NCBI RefSeq assembly: GCF_003011895.2
Contig: NZ_PXWF02000241.1
Span: forward strand, 1 to 45,477
DNA: 45,477 nucleotides
Origin: Massilia glaciei
Lineage (GTDB): Bacteria > Pseudomonadota > Gammaproteobacteria > Burkholderiales > Burkholderiaceae_D
Direction: 5' to 3'
A model generated the notes under the pieces. It was not told where the DNA came from. It made no database searches and worked only from the letters and a program-made list of their open reading frames with translations. Positions 16,676 through 25,067 of the stretch are shown piece after piece (the stretch's first letter is position 1; every line of letters starts with the position of its first letter). A program made the translations under genes and the position numbers.

Positions 16676-18610
16676 ATGGACAGCAAGAACGAATCGATCG
16701 ACAGCACCGTTGAAACCGCCACGACGAGCCGCCGTGGCTTTCTGGGCAAGGGCGCAATGGTGAGCCTGGCCGGCGCGGGCGTTGTGCTCGGCCTGGCTGG
16801 ATGCAAGGAAGACGGCCCCGCGGGCAAGGCCACCGCCGCGCCCGGCAAAGCCGGCGCGGCCGACGGCGGCCATGTGGCCCCCGGCCAGCTCGACACCTAT
16901 TACGCTTTCATCAGCGCCGGCCACGGTGGCGAGGTGCGGGTCCTCGGCCTGCCGTCAGGGCGCACCCTCAAGCGCATCCCGGTCTTTAACACCGACTGCA
17001 TGGTCGGCTGGGGCGTCACCAACGAGTCGAAGGCGATCATGGGCACCAAGGCAGATGGCAGCCTGCGGTACACCACCGGCGACACCCACCATGTGCACGG
17101 CAGCTACAACGACGGCACCTACGACAGCCGCTGGCTGTTCGTCAACGACAAGATCCACTCGCGTCTGGCGCGCATCCGCATGGACATCATGGAGTGCGAC
17201 AAGATCACGGCGATTCCGAACGTGATGGGCTTCCACGGCATCTTCCCCGACAAGCGCGACCCGGTCGACGCCGCCATCAACCACACCACGCGCGTGTTCT
17301 GCGGCGCCGAATTCCACATCCCGCTGCCCAATGACGGGCGCGACCTCGACGATCCGTCCAAATGGGGTTGCCTGTTCACCTGCGTCGACGCCGCCACCAT
17401 GGAGGTGCGCTGGCAGTGCCGCATCGACGGCAACATGGAGCTGCTGGCCACCTCCTACGACGGCAAGCTGGCCGCGGCCACCCAGTACAACACCGAGGGC
17501 GGCGCCGACCTCGCCGGCATGATGTCGGCCGAGCGCGACGCCTGCGTGTTCTTCGACATCGCGCGCATCGAGGCGCGCATCAAGGCCGGCAGCTTCACCA
17601 CCATCGGCGGCTCCAAGGTGCCGGTGGTCGACGGGCGCAAGCTGGCCAACGCCGACCCGAAAACCGCGTTGACCTGCTACGTCCCGGTCGGCAAGAATCC
17701 GCACGGCGTCAACGCCAGTCCCGACGGCAAGTATTTCGTCTGCGCGGGCAAGCTCTCGCCGACGGCGACCGTGATCGAATTGGCCAAGGTGTTGCAGTGG
17801 TTCAACGGCGAGCTCAAGGCGCCGCGCGACAGCGTCGTCGCCGAGCCCGAACTCGGCCTCGGCCCCCTGCACACCGCCTTCGACGGCAAGGGCAACGCCT
17901 ACACCTCGCTGTTTCTCGACAGCCAGGTCGTCAAGTGGGACGTGGCGCTGGCGATCGCCCAGTTCAATGGCGACAAGAGCGTCAAGCCGATCATCGACCG
18001 CGCCGACGTCCACTACCAGCCCGGCCACGGCTACGCGTCGATGGGCGAGACCAAGGATGCGGACGGCAAGTACTTCAACTCGGGCAACAAATTCTCGAAG
18101 GACCGCTTCCTGCCGGTCGGCCCGCTCCATCCCGAGGCCGAGCAGATCCTCGACATCAGCGGCGCCAAGATGGTGCTCGTGTCGGACCACACCGCGTACC
18201 CGGAACCGCACGACGGCATCATCGTCAAGCGCGAATTCGTCAAGACCAAGCAGGTCTCGCTCATGACCGACTTCCCCAACGCCGTCACGGCCGAGACCGC
18301 GGGCATCGAGCGCAAGGGCAACAAGGTGCACGTGCGCCTGATGTCCCAGGCGCCGTCGTTCAGCATGCCGGTCATCAAGGTCAAGGTGGGCGACGAGGTG
18401 ACCCTGACGCTGACCAACCTCGACAAGGTGGAGGACCTGACCCACGGTTGCGCGATTCCAAACCACAACATCAACTTCATCGTTAATCCGCAGGAAACCA
18501 AGTCGGTCACCTTCAAGACCGATCAGGCCGGCGCCTACTGGATCTACTGCACCCACTTCTGCCACGCGCTGCACCTTGAAATGCGCAGCCGGCTGCTGGT
18601 CGAGGCGTAG
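16676..18610 (+). CDS. nosZ: Nitrous-oxide reductase (N2O to N2), Tat-exported
   Basis: This 644-residue periplasmic multicopper enzyme carries out the last step of denitrification. A twin-arginine signal (SRRGFLGKG, Arg19-Arg20) precedes a seven-bladed propeller. All seven CuZ histidine motifs are present: THHVH (His138, His139), GFHG, NPHG, PLHT, YQPGH and EPHD. The C-terminal cupredoxin domain holds the CuA site CTHFCHALHLEM (Cys625, Cys629, His633, Met636) with the upstream His in THGC. His627 sits where Pseudomonas stutzeri NosZ has Trp620. A lipobox-like LAGC (Cys43) follows the Tat core. ATG 16676 has GAGGAGAG upstream. The Tat signal plus nosR next door fit clade I NosZ. Confidence 0.97.
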   Translation: MDSKNESIDSTVETATTSRRGFLGKGAMVSLAGAGVVLGLAGCKEDGPAGKATAAPGKAGAADGGHVAPGQLDTYYAFISAGHGGEVRVLGLPSGRTLKRIPVFNTDCMVGWGVTNESKAIMGTKADGSLRYTTGDTHHVHGSYNDGTYDSRWLFVNDKIHSRLARIRMDIMECDKITAIPNVMGFHGIFPDKRDPVDAAINHTTRVFCGAEFHIPLPNDGRDLDDPSKWGCLFTCVDAATMEVRWQCRIDGNMELLATSYDGKLAAATQYNTEGGADLAGMMSAERDACVFFDIARIEARIKAGSFTTIGGSKVPVVDGRKLANADPKTALTCYVPVGKNPHGVNASPDGKYFVCAGKLSPTATVIELAKVLQWFNGELKAPRDSVVAEPELGLGPLHTAFDGKGNAYTSLFLDSQVVKWDVALAIAQFNGDKSVKPIIDRADVHYQPGHGYASMGETKDADGKYFNSGNKFSKDRFLPVGPLHPEAEQILDISGAKMVLVSDHTAYPEPHDGIIVKREFVKTKQVSLMTDFPNAVTAETAGIERKGNKVHVRLMSQAPSFSMPVIKVKVGDEVTLTLTNLDKVEDLTHGCAIPNHNINFIVNPQETKSVTFKTDQAGAYWIYCTHFCHALHLEMRSRLLVEA

Positions 18611-18655
18611 GCGGCGCGGATGGGAGGCGCATCGGGAGCCGCACGGGGCGCAGCG

Positions 18656-18679
18656 CGGGTAGCCGCATGGGTAGCCGCA
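18656..18679 (+). repeat. 12-bp tandem repeat at the nosR start
   Basis: GGGTAGCCGCAT occurs twice in tandem, and a degraded series of similar units extends back to about 18615. The repeats place two in-frame ATG codons (18667 and 18679) at the nosR start, so the exact start is uncertain. Confidence 0.55.
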
Positions 18680-20895
18680 TGAGGCGCGGCGCGCGCGCCT
18701 GGCCGGCCTGGCTGTTGCCGTTGGCATCGCTGCTGGCATTGCTGTCGATGCTGGCGGCCGGGCCGGCGCGCGCCAACGTGTACGACGCCGAGCTGTCGCA
18801 GCAACTGCTGCACGGCCCGGACCTGTGCGCGCACGCGCCGTGCCGCGACGTCATGCCGCAGGCCGGCCGTTTCTCGCTGCGCAAGGGGCGGCCGAGCTAC
18901 GTCGAAGCCTTTGCCGGCGGCCCCGGCGAGGCCGAGCGCCTGGTTGGCTATGTCTTTTTGTCGACCGACGTGGTCGACATTCCCGCGTACTCAGGCAAGC
19001 CGATCGTGACCTTGATCGGCATGGATGGCGCCGGCGTCATCACGGGCGTGCGCATACTCAAGCATTCCGAACCGATATTGTTGGCCGGCATCCCGGAGTC
19101 GACGCTGCTCAAGTTCATCGCCCAGTACGTCGGCCAGCGCGGCGACGCCAAACTCGAGATCGGCCGCGGCGGCGGTGCTGGCGGCGCGGTCGGGCTCGAC
19201 GCGATCAGCGGCGCGACCGTCACCGTCATCGCCGAGAACCAGGTCATTTCGCGCAGCGCCTACGAGATCGGCCGCCAGGTCGGCATCTTCAAGCGCGAGC
19301 CGCGCCCGCCGCCGCGCTACACGGCCCTCGACGAGCGCCTCAGCTGGGACCAGTTGCTCGCCGAGGGCAGCGTGGCGCGGCTGCAAGTCGCGCCCGGGGA
19401 GGTCGGCCTCGACGGCGACGGCCCCTACATCGACATGCACTTCGGCCACCTCAATGTGCCCTCGGTCGGCATCAGCGTGCTCGGCGAGCAGGTCTACAAG
19501 CGCCTGATGGCAGAACTCAAGCCCGACGAGCAGGCCATCTTCATCATCGCCAACGGCGCCGTCTCGTTCAAGGGCTCGGGCTTTGTGCGCGGCGGCATCT
19601 ACGACCGCATCCAGGTGCGCCAGGATCCGCAAAGCTACACCTTCCGCGACACCGACTACCAGAACCTGTACGGGGTGCAGGCCGCGGGCGCGCCGGCGTT
19701 CACCGAATCGGCGGTGTTCATCGTCCGCTCCGAAAACTTCAACCCGGCCTGGCCGTGGCAGCTGGCCTTCCTCGCCAACAAGGCCGAGGGGCAGAGCGGG
19801 GCAAAGACCTTCGTCCACTTCGACCAGCAATACTGGCTGCCGTCGCGCTACCTGGTGGGCGGGCGCCCGCTCGTCGAGCGGCCCGAGGCCGCGTGGCGCG
19901 CGATCTGGCGCGGCAAAATGGTCGAGATCGTCCTGTTCCTGTGCGTGCTCGCCTTCACCGCCGCCATGTATTCGCAGCGCGACACGCTGGTGCGCATCTC
20001 GTCGCGCAAGCACAAGCCGTGGATCGAGCGCCCGCGCCACGTGCTGTGGCTCGTCAGCGTGGTGTTCCTGGGCTTCTACCTCAAGGCGCAGCCGAGCATC
20101 ACGCAGGTGCTGACCTGGTTCCATTCGCTGCTGCACCAGTGGAAATGGGAGCTGTTCCTGTCGGACCCGTTCATCTTCCTGTTTTGGTGGTTCATCATCG
20201 CCAGCGTGCTGGTGTGGGGGCGGGGCGTGTTCTGCGGCTGGCTGTGCCCGTTCGGCTCGCTGCAGCAGCTCGCGCTCAGCGTCGGCAAGTTCGTCGGCCT
20301 CGGACGCTATCAAAAACTGCTGCCCAAGCGGATCCACGACAAGCTGCGCTGGCTCAAATACGGCGTCTTCGCGGTGCTGCTGGGCGTGTCCTTCTTTTCG
20401 ATGGAGGCGGCCGAGCAACTGGCCGAGATCGAGCCGTTCAAGACCACCTTTATCGTCGGCGTTTGGAACCGGACCTGGCCGTTCTGGATCTTCGTCGGCG
20501 CCATACTGGGCTGGTCGTTCCTGAGCGAGCGTCCCTACTGCAAGTACCTGTGCCCGCTGGGCGCCGGGCTGGCGATCCCGGGCAAGTTCCGCCTGTTCGG
20601 GCTCAAGCGCAAGGCCGAGTGCACCACCTGCCACGCCTGCGCCGCCGGTTGCGGCTCGCACGCGATCGACAGCGCGGGCCGGATCGACCAGATGGAATGC
20701 ATGCTCTGCCTCGACTGCATGATCCTGTACTACGACGACCATGCGTGTCCGCCGCTGGTCGGCGAGCGCAAGCGCCGCGAGAAGCACGGGCTGGCCTTGA
20801 CCGCGATCGACGCCGGCGGCTACTTCATCAAGCTCGAGTCGGTCAAGGACGCGCTCGCCGAGCGCGCCGGCGACGTGGCGGGCAAGCCGCCATGA
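18667..20895 (+). CDS. nosR: NosR: membrane flavo-/iron-sulfur protein for N2O reduction
   Basis: This 742-residue inner-membrane protein is needed for nosZ expression and for electron supply to NosZ. An N-terminal signal segment (LLPLASLLALLSMLAAGPARA) leads to a periplasmic FMN-binding domain with the flavinylation motif SGATVT (residues 181-186). Several membrane helices follow, with the NapH-like motifs CGWLCPFGS and CKYLCPLGAG, and then a cytoplasmic ferredoxin-like end (CTTCHACAAGC, then CMLCLDC) for two 4Fe-4S clusters. The start could be ATG 18667 or 18679; neither has a clear ribosome-binding site. It lies 56 bases after nosZ, and its stop overlaps nosD (ATGA). The nearby ApbE-type transferase is the expected FMN donor. 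Confidence 0.95.
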   Translation: MGSRMRRGARAWPAWLLPLASLLALLSMLAAGPARANVYDAELSQQLLHGPDLCAHAPCRDVMPQAGRFSLRKGRPSYVEAFAGGPGEAERLVGYVFLSTDVVDIPAYSGKPIVTLIGMDGAGVITGVRILKHSEPILLAGIPESTLLKFIAQYVGQRGDAKLEIGRGGGAGGAVGLDAISGATVTVIAENQVISRSAYEIGRQVGIFKREPRPPPRYTALDERLSWDQLLAEGSVARLQVAPGEVGLDGDGPYIDMHFGHLNVPSVGISVLGEQVYKRLMAELKPDEQAIFIIANGAVSFKGSGFVRGGIYDRIQVRQDPQSYTFRDTDYQNLYGVQAAGAPAFTESAVFIVRSENFNPAWPWQLAFLANKAEGQSGAKTFVHFDQQYWLPSRYLVGGRPLVERPEAAWRAIWRGKMVEIVLFLCVLAFTAAMYSQRDTLVRISSRKHKPWIERPRHVLWLVSVVFLGFYLKAQPSITQVLTWFHSLLHQWKWELFLSDPFIFLFWWFIIASVLVWGRGVFCGWLCPFGSLQQLALSVGKFVGLGRYQKLLPKRIHDKLRWLKYGVFAVLLGVSFFSMEAAEQLAEIEPFKTTFIVGVWNRTWPFWIFVGAILGWSFLSERPYCKYLCPLGAGLAIPGKFRLFGLKRKAECTTCHACAAGCGSHAIDSAGRIDQMECMLCLDCMILYYDDHACPPLVGERKRREKHGLALTAIDAGGYFIKLESVKDALAERAGDVAGKPP

Positions 20896-22160
20896 GGCAT
20901 TCTCACGCCGCCGCCGTCGCCGGCCTCCTTTTGGCCTTGTCCAGCGCCGGCGCCGATGGCGCCGAGCTGCGCGTGCGGCCGGGGCAGTCGATCGCGGCCG
21001 CCATTTCCGGCGCGGCGCCCGGCGACACCTTGCTCATCGCGCGCGGCAACTACAACGAACATCTGCTGGTCGACAAGCCGCTGACCCTGCGCGGCGTGGG
21101 CCGGCCCACCATCAGCGGCCAGAACAGTGGCGACGTGATCCGCGTCACCGCCAGCGACGTCACCATCGAGGGCCTGATCATCCGCGACAGCGGCGCCGAC
21201 ATGGACGCGCAAAACGCGGGCGTGTACGTGGTGCCCGGCGCCGACCGCTTCACGCTGCGCGACTGCGTGCTGGCCTACACTTTGTTCGGCCTGTGGCTCG
21301 AAAAATCGCACCACTCGAAGGTGATCGGCAACACCATCACCGGCAAGCGCGACCTGCTGTCGGCCGCGCGCGGCAACGGCATCCAGGTCTACAACACCAC
21401 CGATGTCGAGGTCATCGACAACAACATCAGCTACGCGCGCGACGGCATCTACGTCGACATCTCGAGTCGCGCCCTGTTCCGTGGCAACAAGATCCACCAC
21501 GTGCGCTACGGCACGCACTACATGAACACCAACCACAGCACCTGGGAGGGCAACGAGTCGTACCTGAACCGGGGCGGCCTGGCGCTCATGGAGGTGCGCA
21601 ACCTGGTGGTGCGAAACAACGTGGCCTGGGGCAACGAGGACCACGGCATCATGCTGCGCACGATCCAGGACTCGGTCATCGAGCACAACGTGGTGGCCGG
21701 CAACGGGCGCGGCTTCTTCGTCTACGACGCCGAGTACAACGTGCTGCGCAACAACGTGGTCATCAACAACCGGGTCGGCGTGCACCTGTCGGCCGGTTCG
21801 TCGAACAACGAGGTCGGCGCCAACGACTTCATCGGCAACGAGGAGGCGGTCAAGTTCGTCGCCTCGCGCGACGTCGCCTGGGGCGTCAAGCAGGGCAACT
21901 ACTGGAGCAACTACGGCGGCTGGGACCAGGACGGCGACGGCGCCGGCGACGTCCCCTACGAAGCGAGCGACCTGGTCGACCGCCTCAACTGGCAATACCC
22001 CTTGGTCAAGCTGCTCATGAGCAGCCCGTCGATCCAGACGCTGCGCTTCGTGGCGCGCCAGTTTCCCGTGCTGCGCGCGCCGAGCGTGGTCGAGGCGCAC
22101 CCGCGCATGCGTCCGAACAACCCGAATTGGAGCCGCTGGAATGACAAACACCCCCGTTGA
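20892..22160 (+). CDS. nosD: NosD: periplasmic beta-helix copper-site maturation protein
   Basis: This is the 422-residue periplasmic partner of the NosFY transporter, required to assemble the CuZ site of NosZ. It has a signal peptide (AAAVAGLLLALSSAGADG) and then right-handed beta-helix (CASH/NosD) repeats rich in NN.I turns, for example VIDNNISYARDGIYVD. The end, WSNYGGWDQDGDGAGDVPY, is the NosD-family signature. The frame is open long before this point across nosR, but ATG 20892 overlaps the nosR stop and starts the signal peptide. It overlaps nosF by 20 bases, so translation is coupled. Confidence 0.95.
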   Translation: MRHSHAAAVAGLLLALSSAGADGAELRVRPGQSIAAAISGAAPGDTLLIARGNYNEHLLVDKPLTLRGVGRPTISGQNSGDVIRVTASDVTIEGLIIRDSGADMDAQNAGVYVVPGADRFTLRDCVLAYTLFGLWLEKSHHSKVIGNTITGKRDLLSAARGNGIQVYNTTDVEVIDNNISYARDGIYVDISSRALFRGNKIHHVRYGTHYMNTNHSTWEGNESYLNRGGLALMEVRNLVVRNNVAWGNEDHGIMLRTIQDSVIEHNVVAGNGRGFFVYDAEYNVLRNNVVINNRVGVHLSAGSSNNEVGANDFIGNEEAVKFVASRDVAWGVKQGNYWSNYGGWDQDGDGAGDVPYEASDLVDRLNWQYPLVKLLMSSPSIQTLRFVARQFPVLRAPSVVEAHPRMRPNNPNWSRWNDKHPR

Positions 22161-23073
22161 ACTCGACGCCGTCAGCAAGTCGTTCGGCCAGGTCGAGGCG
22201 GTGCGTGAGGTTTCGCTGGCGATCGGCAAGGGCGAGATGTTCGGCCTGATCGGCCACAACGGCGCCGGCAAGAGCACCTTGTTCAAGCTCATGCTCGGCT
22301 TGCTGCCGGCCAGTGCGGGCAGGGTGCGGGTCGGCGGCGTCGACGCCGCCAGCGCCCAGTTCCGCCAGGTGCGGCGCCGCATCGGCTACCTGCCCGAGAC
22401 GTTCGTGAGCTACGACAACCTGAGCGGGCTCGAGGTGCTGCGCCTGTTCGCCGACCTCAAGGGCGTGCCGAGGGCGCACTGCCCCGAACTGCTCGAGCGC
22501 GTCGGCCTGGCCGGCGCCGGCGCGCGCCGCCTGCACACGTATTCGAAGGGGATGCGCCAGCGCCTCGGCTTCGCGCAGGTGCTGCTGGGCGACCCGGAGT
22601 TGATGTTCCTCGACGAGCCTACCAACGGGCTCGACCCCGAGGGCATCGCCGGCTTCTACGTGATTTTGCGCCAGGCGCGCGAGCGCGGCGCCACCATCGT
22701 GATCACCTCGCACATCCTGGCCGAGATCCAGCACCGGGTCGACCGCCTGCTGATCCTCGACGGCGGCCGGGTCGGCGCGCTCGGCACGCTGGCCGAACTG
22801 CGCGCGCGGCACGTGCTGCCGTCGACGATCGAGGTGCGGCTGCGGCCCGGCCAGGCGGCGCTGGCTGCGGGATTGCTCGCGCACCTGCCCGGCGTGGTCG
22901 TCACGGCCGACGCCGGCGCCGACACTGGGCACGCCAGCATCGCCTGTCCCGCCGCGCAGAAGGCGCCGGTGCTGGCCTTGCTGGCGCCGGCGCTGCTCGA
23001 GGTGGCGATCCACGAACCCTCGCTCGAAGACCTTTTTCTCGGCTATGGAGGCAAACATGCGCGGACCCATTGA
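22141..23073 (+). CDS. nosF: NosF: ABC ATPase for NosZ maturation
   Basis: This 310-residue cytoplasmic ATPase drives the NosDFY complex, which is known to serve copper-sulfide site assembly in NosZ. Walker A is GHNGAGKST (residues 38-46), the signature region is YSKGMRQRLGFAQ and Walker B is LMFLDEPTNGLD; the H-loop reads ITSHILAE. Signature YSKGMRQR in place of LSGGQ is usual in NosF. It starts inside the end of nosD and overlaps the nosY start, all consistent with one transcript. Confidence 0.95.
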   Translation: MTNTPVELDAVSKSFGQVEAVREVSLAIGKGEMFGLIGHNGAGKSTLFKLMLGLLPASAGRVRVGGVDAASAQFRQVRRRIGYLPETFVSYDNLSGLEVLRLFADLKGVPRAHCPELLERVGLAGAGARRLHTYSKGMRQRLGFAQVLLGDPELMFLDEPTNGLDPEGIAGFYVILRQARERGATIVITSHILAEIQHRVDRLLILDGGRVGALGTLAELRARHVLPSTIEVRLRPGQAALAAGLLAHLPGVVVTADAGADTGHASIACPAAQKAPVLALLAPALLEVAIHEPSLEDLFLGYGGKHARTH

Positions 23074-23893
23074 ATGGCGCCAGGTGCGCGTGATGGCCGC
23101 CAAGGAGTTCCGCGACCGCATTCGCAACCGCTGGGTGCTGGCAGTGGCGGTGATCTTCGCGCTGTTCGCGCTGGCGATCGCCTATTTCGGCGCCGCCCAG
23201 CAGGGCGCGGTGGGCTTTCGCAGCATCGACGTGACCGTGGCCAGCCTGTCGAGCCTGGTGATCTACCTGGTGCCGCTGATCGCGCTGATCCTCGGCTACG
23301 ACGCCATCGTGGGCGAGCGCGAGCGCGGCTCGCTCGAGCTGATGCTGTCGATGCCGATCAGCCGCTTCGAGGTGTTGCTGGGCAAATACCTGGGCCTGGC
23401 GGCGGCCCTGAGCGGCGCCACCGTGCTCGGCTTCGGCGCCGGGCTGCTGCCGCTGGCCAACGAACTGACGGTGCGCGACGGTTTCCACTACGCCGGCTTC
23501 GTCGGCAGCGCGATCCTGCTCGGGCTCGCCTTCCTGAGCATCTCGATGCTGGTGTCGGTCGTCGCGTCCGACCGCGTGCGCGCCAGCGGCGTGGCGATCG
23601 CGCTGTGGTTTTTCTTCGTGCTCATTTTCGACCTGCTGCTGATGGGCGCGCTGGTGCTCAGCGACGGCAGCCTTGGCAGCGGCGTGTTCGCGGCGCTGTT
23701 GATGCTCAATCCGGCCGACGTGTTCAGGCTCATGAACATCTTCAGCTCGGAGCAGGCGCAGAGCATGTACGGCCTGGCGACGGTGATGCCGGAGCGCCTG
23801 ACCGACCCGGCCGTGCTGCTGGCGATCATGGCCGGCTGGATCGTCATTCCCTTTTTGATCGCCCACTGGAGGTTCACATGCCAACAAAAATAA
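23057..23893 (+). CDS. nosY: NosY: ABC permease for NosZ maturation
   Basis: This 278-residue membrane permease has about six helices (for example VLAVAVIFALFALAIAYFG near the N-terminus) and the family motif YDAIVGERERGSLELMLSMP in the cytoplasmic coupling region. It forms the channel of the NosDFY complex. I chose ATG 23057 because GGAGG lies 5 bases upstream; an in-frame ATG at 23045 has no such site and would add four residues. It overlaps nosF by 17 bases and nosL by 16 bases. Confidence 0.94.
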   Translation: MRGPIEWRQVRVMAAKEFRDRIRNRWVLAVAVIFALFALAIAYFGAAQQGAVGFRSIDVTVASLSSLVIYLVPLIALILGYDAIVGERERGSLELMLSMPISRFEVLLGKYLGLAAALSGATVLGFGAGLLPLANELTVRDGFHYAGFVGSAILLGLAFLSISMLVSVVASDRVRASGVAIALWFFFVLIFDLLLMGALVLSDGSLGSGVFAALLMLNPADVFRLMNIFSSEQAQSMYGLATVMPERLTDPAVLLAIMAGWIVIPFLIAHWRFTCQQK

Positions 23894-24387
23894 TGCGCCG
23901 CATCACAACCCTGGCGGCGGGCGTGCTGCTGGCCGCGTGCGGCGAGGCCGCGCTGACGGTGGTGGCCGGGGAGCCGGGCGCCGACACCGCGTGCGCGCTC
24001 GACGGCATGGTGCTGCGGGACTTTCCGGGTCCGAAGGCGCAGATCCATTACACCGAGGGCAAGGCCGACTATTACTGCGACCTCATGGAGTTGTTCACGG
24101 TGCTGCAAACGCCCGAGCACAAGCGCAAGATCGCGGCCATCTTCGTGCAGGACGCGGGCAAGACCGATTGGGCCCAACCGGACGGACACTGGATGTTGGC
24201 GAAGGACGCGCTGTTCGTCGTGGGCAGCCGCAAGCAGGGTTCGATGGGGCCGACCTTCGGCGCGTTCTCCAACGCGCGGGATGCGGCGGCCTTTGTGCAA
24301 AAGGAGGGCGGCAAGGTGGTGCCGTTCGACCAGGTGACGGCAGAAATGCTCGACAAGGGTGGCGCGGCAGGCGACGCGGGCCACTGA
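23878..24387 (+). CDS. nosL: NosL: copper-chaperone lipoprotein
   Basis: This 169-residue lipoprotein has lipobox LAAC (Cys21) and is expected to be outer-membrane anchored. NosL delivers Cu(I) to the NosZ maturation machinery. The family core is visible: CALDGMVLRDFPGPKAQI followed by a Tyr-rich YYCDLMELF segment, with Cys and Met residues as likely copper ligands. GGAGG precedes the ATG, and the gene overlaps the end of nosY. It is separated by 28 bases from the cytochrome gene. Confidence 0.92.
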   Translation: MPTKIMRRITTLAAGVLLAACGEAALTVVAGEPGADTACALDGMVLRDFPGPKAQIHYTEGKADYYCDLMELFTVLQTPEHKRKIAAIFVQDAGKTDWAQPDGHWMLAKDALFVVGSRKQGSMGPTFGAFSNARDAAAFVQKEGGKVVPFDQVTAEMLDKGGAAGDAGH

Positions 24388-24415
24388 TTTTTTTTGACTT
24401 TTATAGGTGGATATC

Positions 24416-24832
24416 ATGAAGAACAATACTTTGCTGGCGCTGTTGATGGCGGGCGCGCTCGGCGCGTGCGGACAGAAGGCGCCGGCGCCGGAAGCGGCGG
24501 CCGCCGACCCGGCCGCGGTGGTGGTCGTGGCGCCTGTGGTGGCGGAGCCGGCGGCCGCGCCGGTGGTGGTTGCGGCCAGCGCCGCCGACCTGGCCATCGG
24601 CGAGAAGGTGTACGGCACTAGTTGCGTGTCGTGCCATGGCGCGGCGGTGCTGGGCGCGCCCAAGCTGGGCGATAAGCCGTCGTGGACGCCGCGCATCGCG
24701 AAGGGCGCCGATGCGCTCTACAAGAGCGCGGTGGAGGGCATCAAGATGATGCCGCCGCGCGGCGGCAATGCTGCCCTGAAGGACGAGGAGCTGAAGGCGG
24801 CGGTCGACTTCATGGTCAGCAAGGCGATCTGA
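24416..24832 (+). CDS. c5-like cytochrome c lipoprotein, candidate NosZ electron donor
   Basis: This 138-residue protein has lipobox LGAC (Cys18), an Ala/Pro/Val-rich spacer to about residue 56 and one heme-binding CVSCH (Cys70, Cys73, His74). The axial Met is likely in MMPPRGG, the class I (c5/c-555) pattern. The spacer would let the heme domain reach partners in the periplasm from a membrane anchor. Its place between nosL and the ApbE gene suggests it carries electrons to NosZ; this is inferred from context. ATG 24416 has AGGTGG 5 bases upstream, which I prefer to the GTG at 24407. Confidence 0.9.
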   Translation: MKNNTLLALLMAGALGACGQKAPAPEAAAADPAAVVVVAPVVAEPAAAPVVVAASAADLAIGEKVYGTSCVSCHGAAVLGAPKLGDKPSWTPRIAKGADALYKSAVEGIKMMPPRGGNAALKDEELKAAVDFMVSKAI

Positions 24833-24860
24833 CGCGCCGATAACTCAATATCTAGATCTA

Positions 24861-25039
24861 CGTCATCCCCGCGAACGCGGGGACCCATGCTGAGCATGCA
24901 GTTATGCGCCCTCCAAAATTTTGGACAAACGGTTCCCAGCCTTAAGTTTGAACTCTGCGTATAGGTAAGCGCAGCATGGGGCAAACGCATGCGTTTGCGT
25001 TTTCGCGGGGAGTCATTTCTGCCAATGGCAGGAATGACG
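24861..25039. repeat. Composite REP/MITE-like element between cytochrome and apbE genes
   Basis: The left end (CGTCATCCCCGC) and the inverted right end (CGTCATTCCTGC) resemble each other, as in a miniature inverted-repeat element or paired REP sequences. Inside are a hairpin with arms CCCCGCG/CGCGGGG (24867-24882), an exact 18-bp palindrome GCAAACGCATGCGTTTGC (24981-24998) and a 13-bp-arm hairpin at 25012-25038. No coding frame was found. It could reduce transcription into the apbE gene or stabilise the upstream mRNA end. Confidence 0.6.
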
Positions 25040-25067
25040 GCTGATTTAATTTAATCGGATATTTTCC

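Noticed and set aside
18825-20891. 689 codons open in frame upstream of nosD
   Set aside because: It overlaps nosR in another frame and encodes an Arg/Ala-rich sequence. The true nosD start overlaps the nosR stop and begins a signal peptide.
24867-24882. CCCCGCG/CGCGGGG hairpin as a CRISPR-like repeat
   Set aside because: It occurs once and has no spacer-repeat spacing; it fits a REP-type element better.
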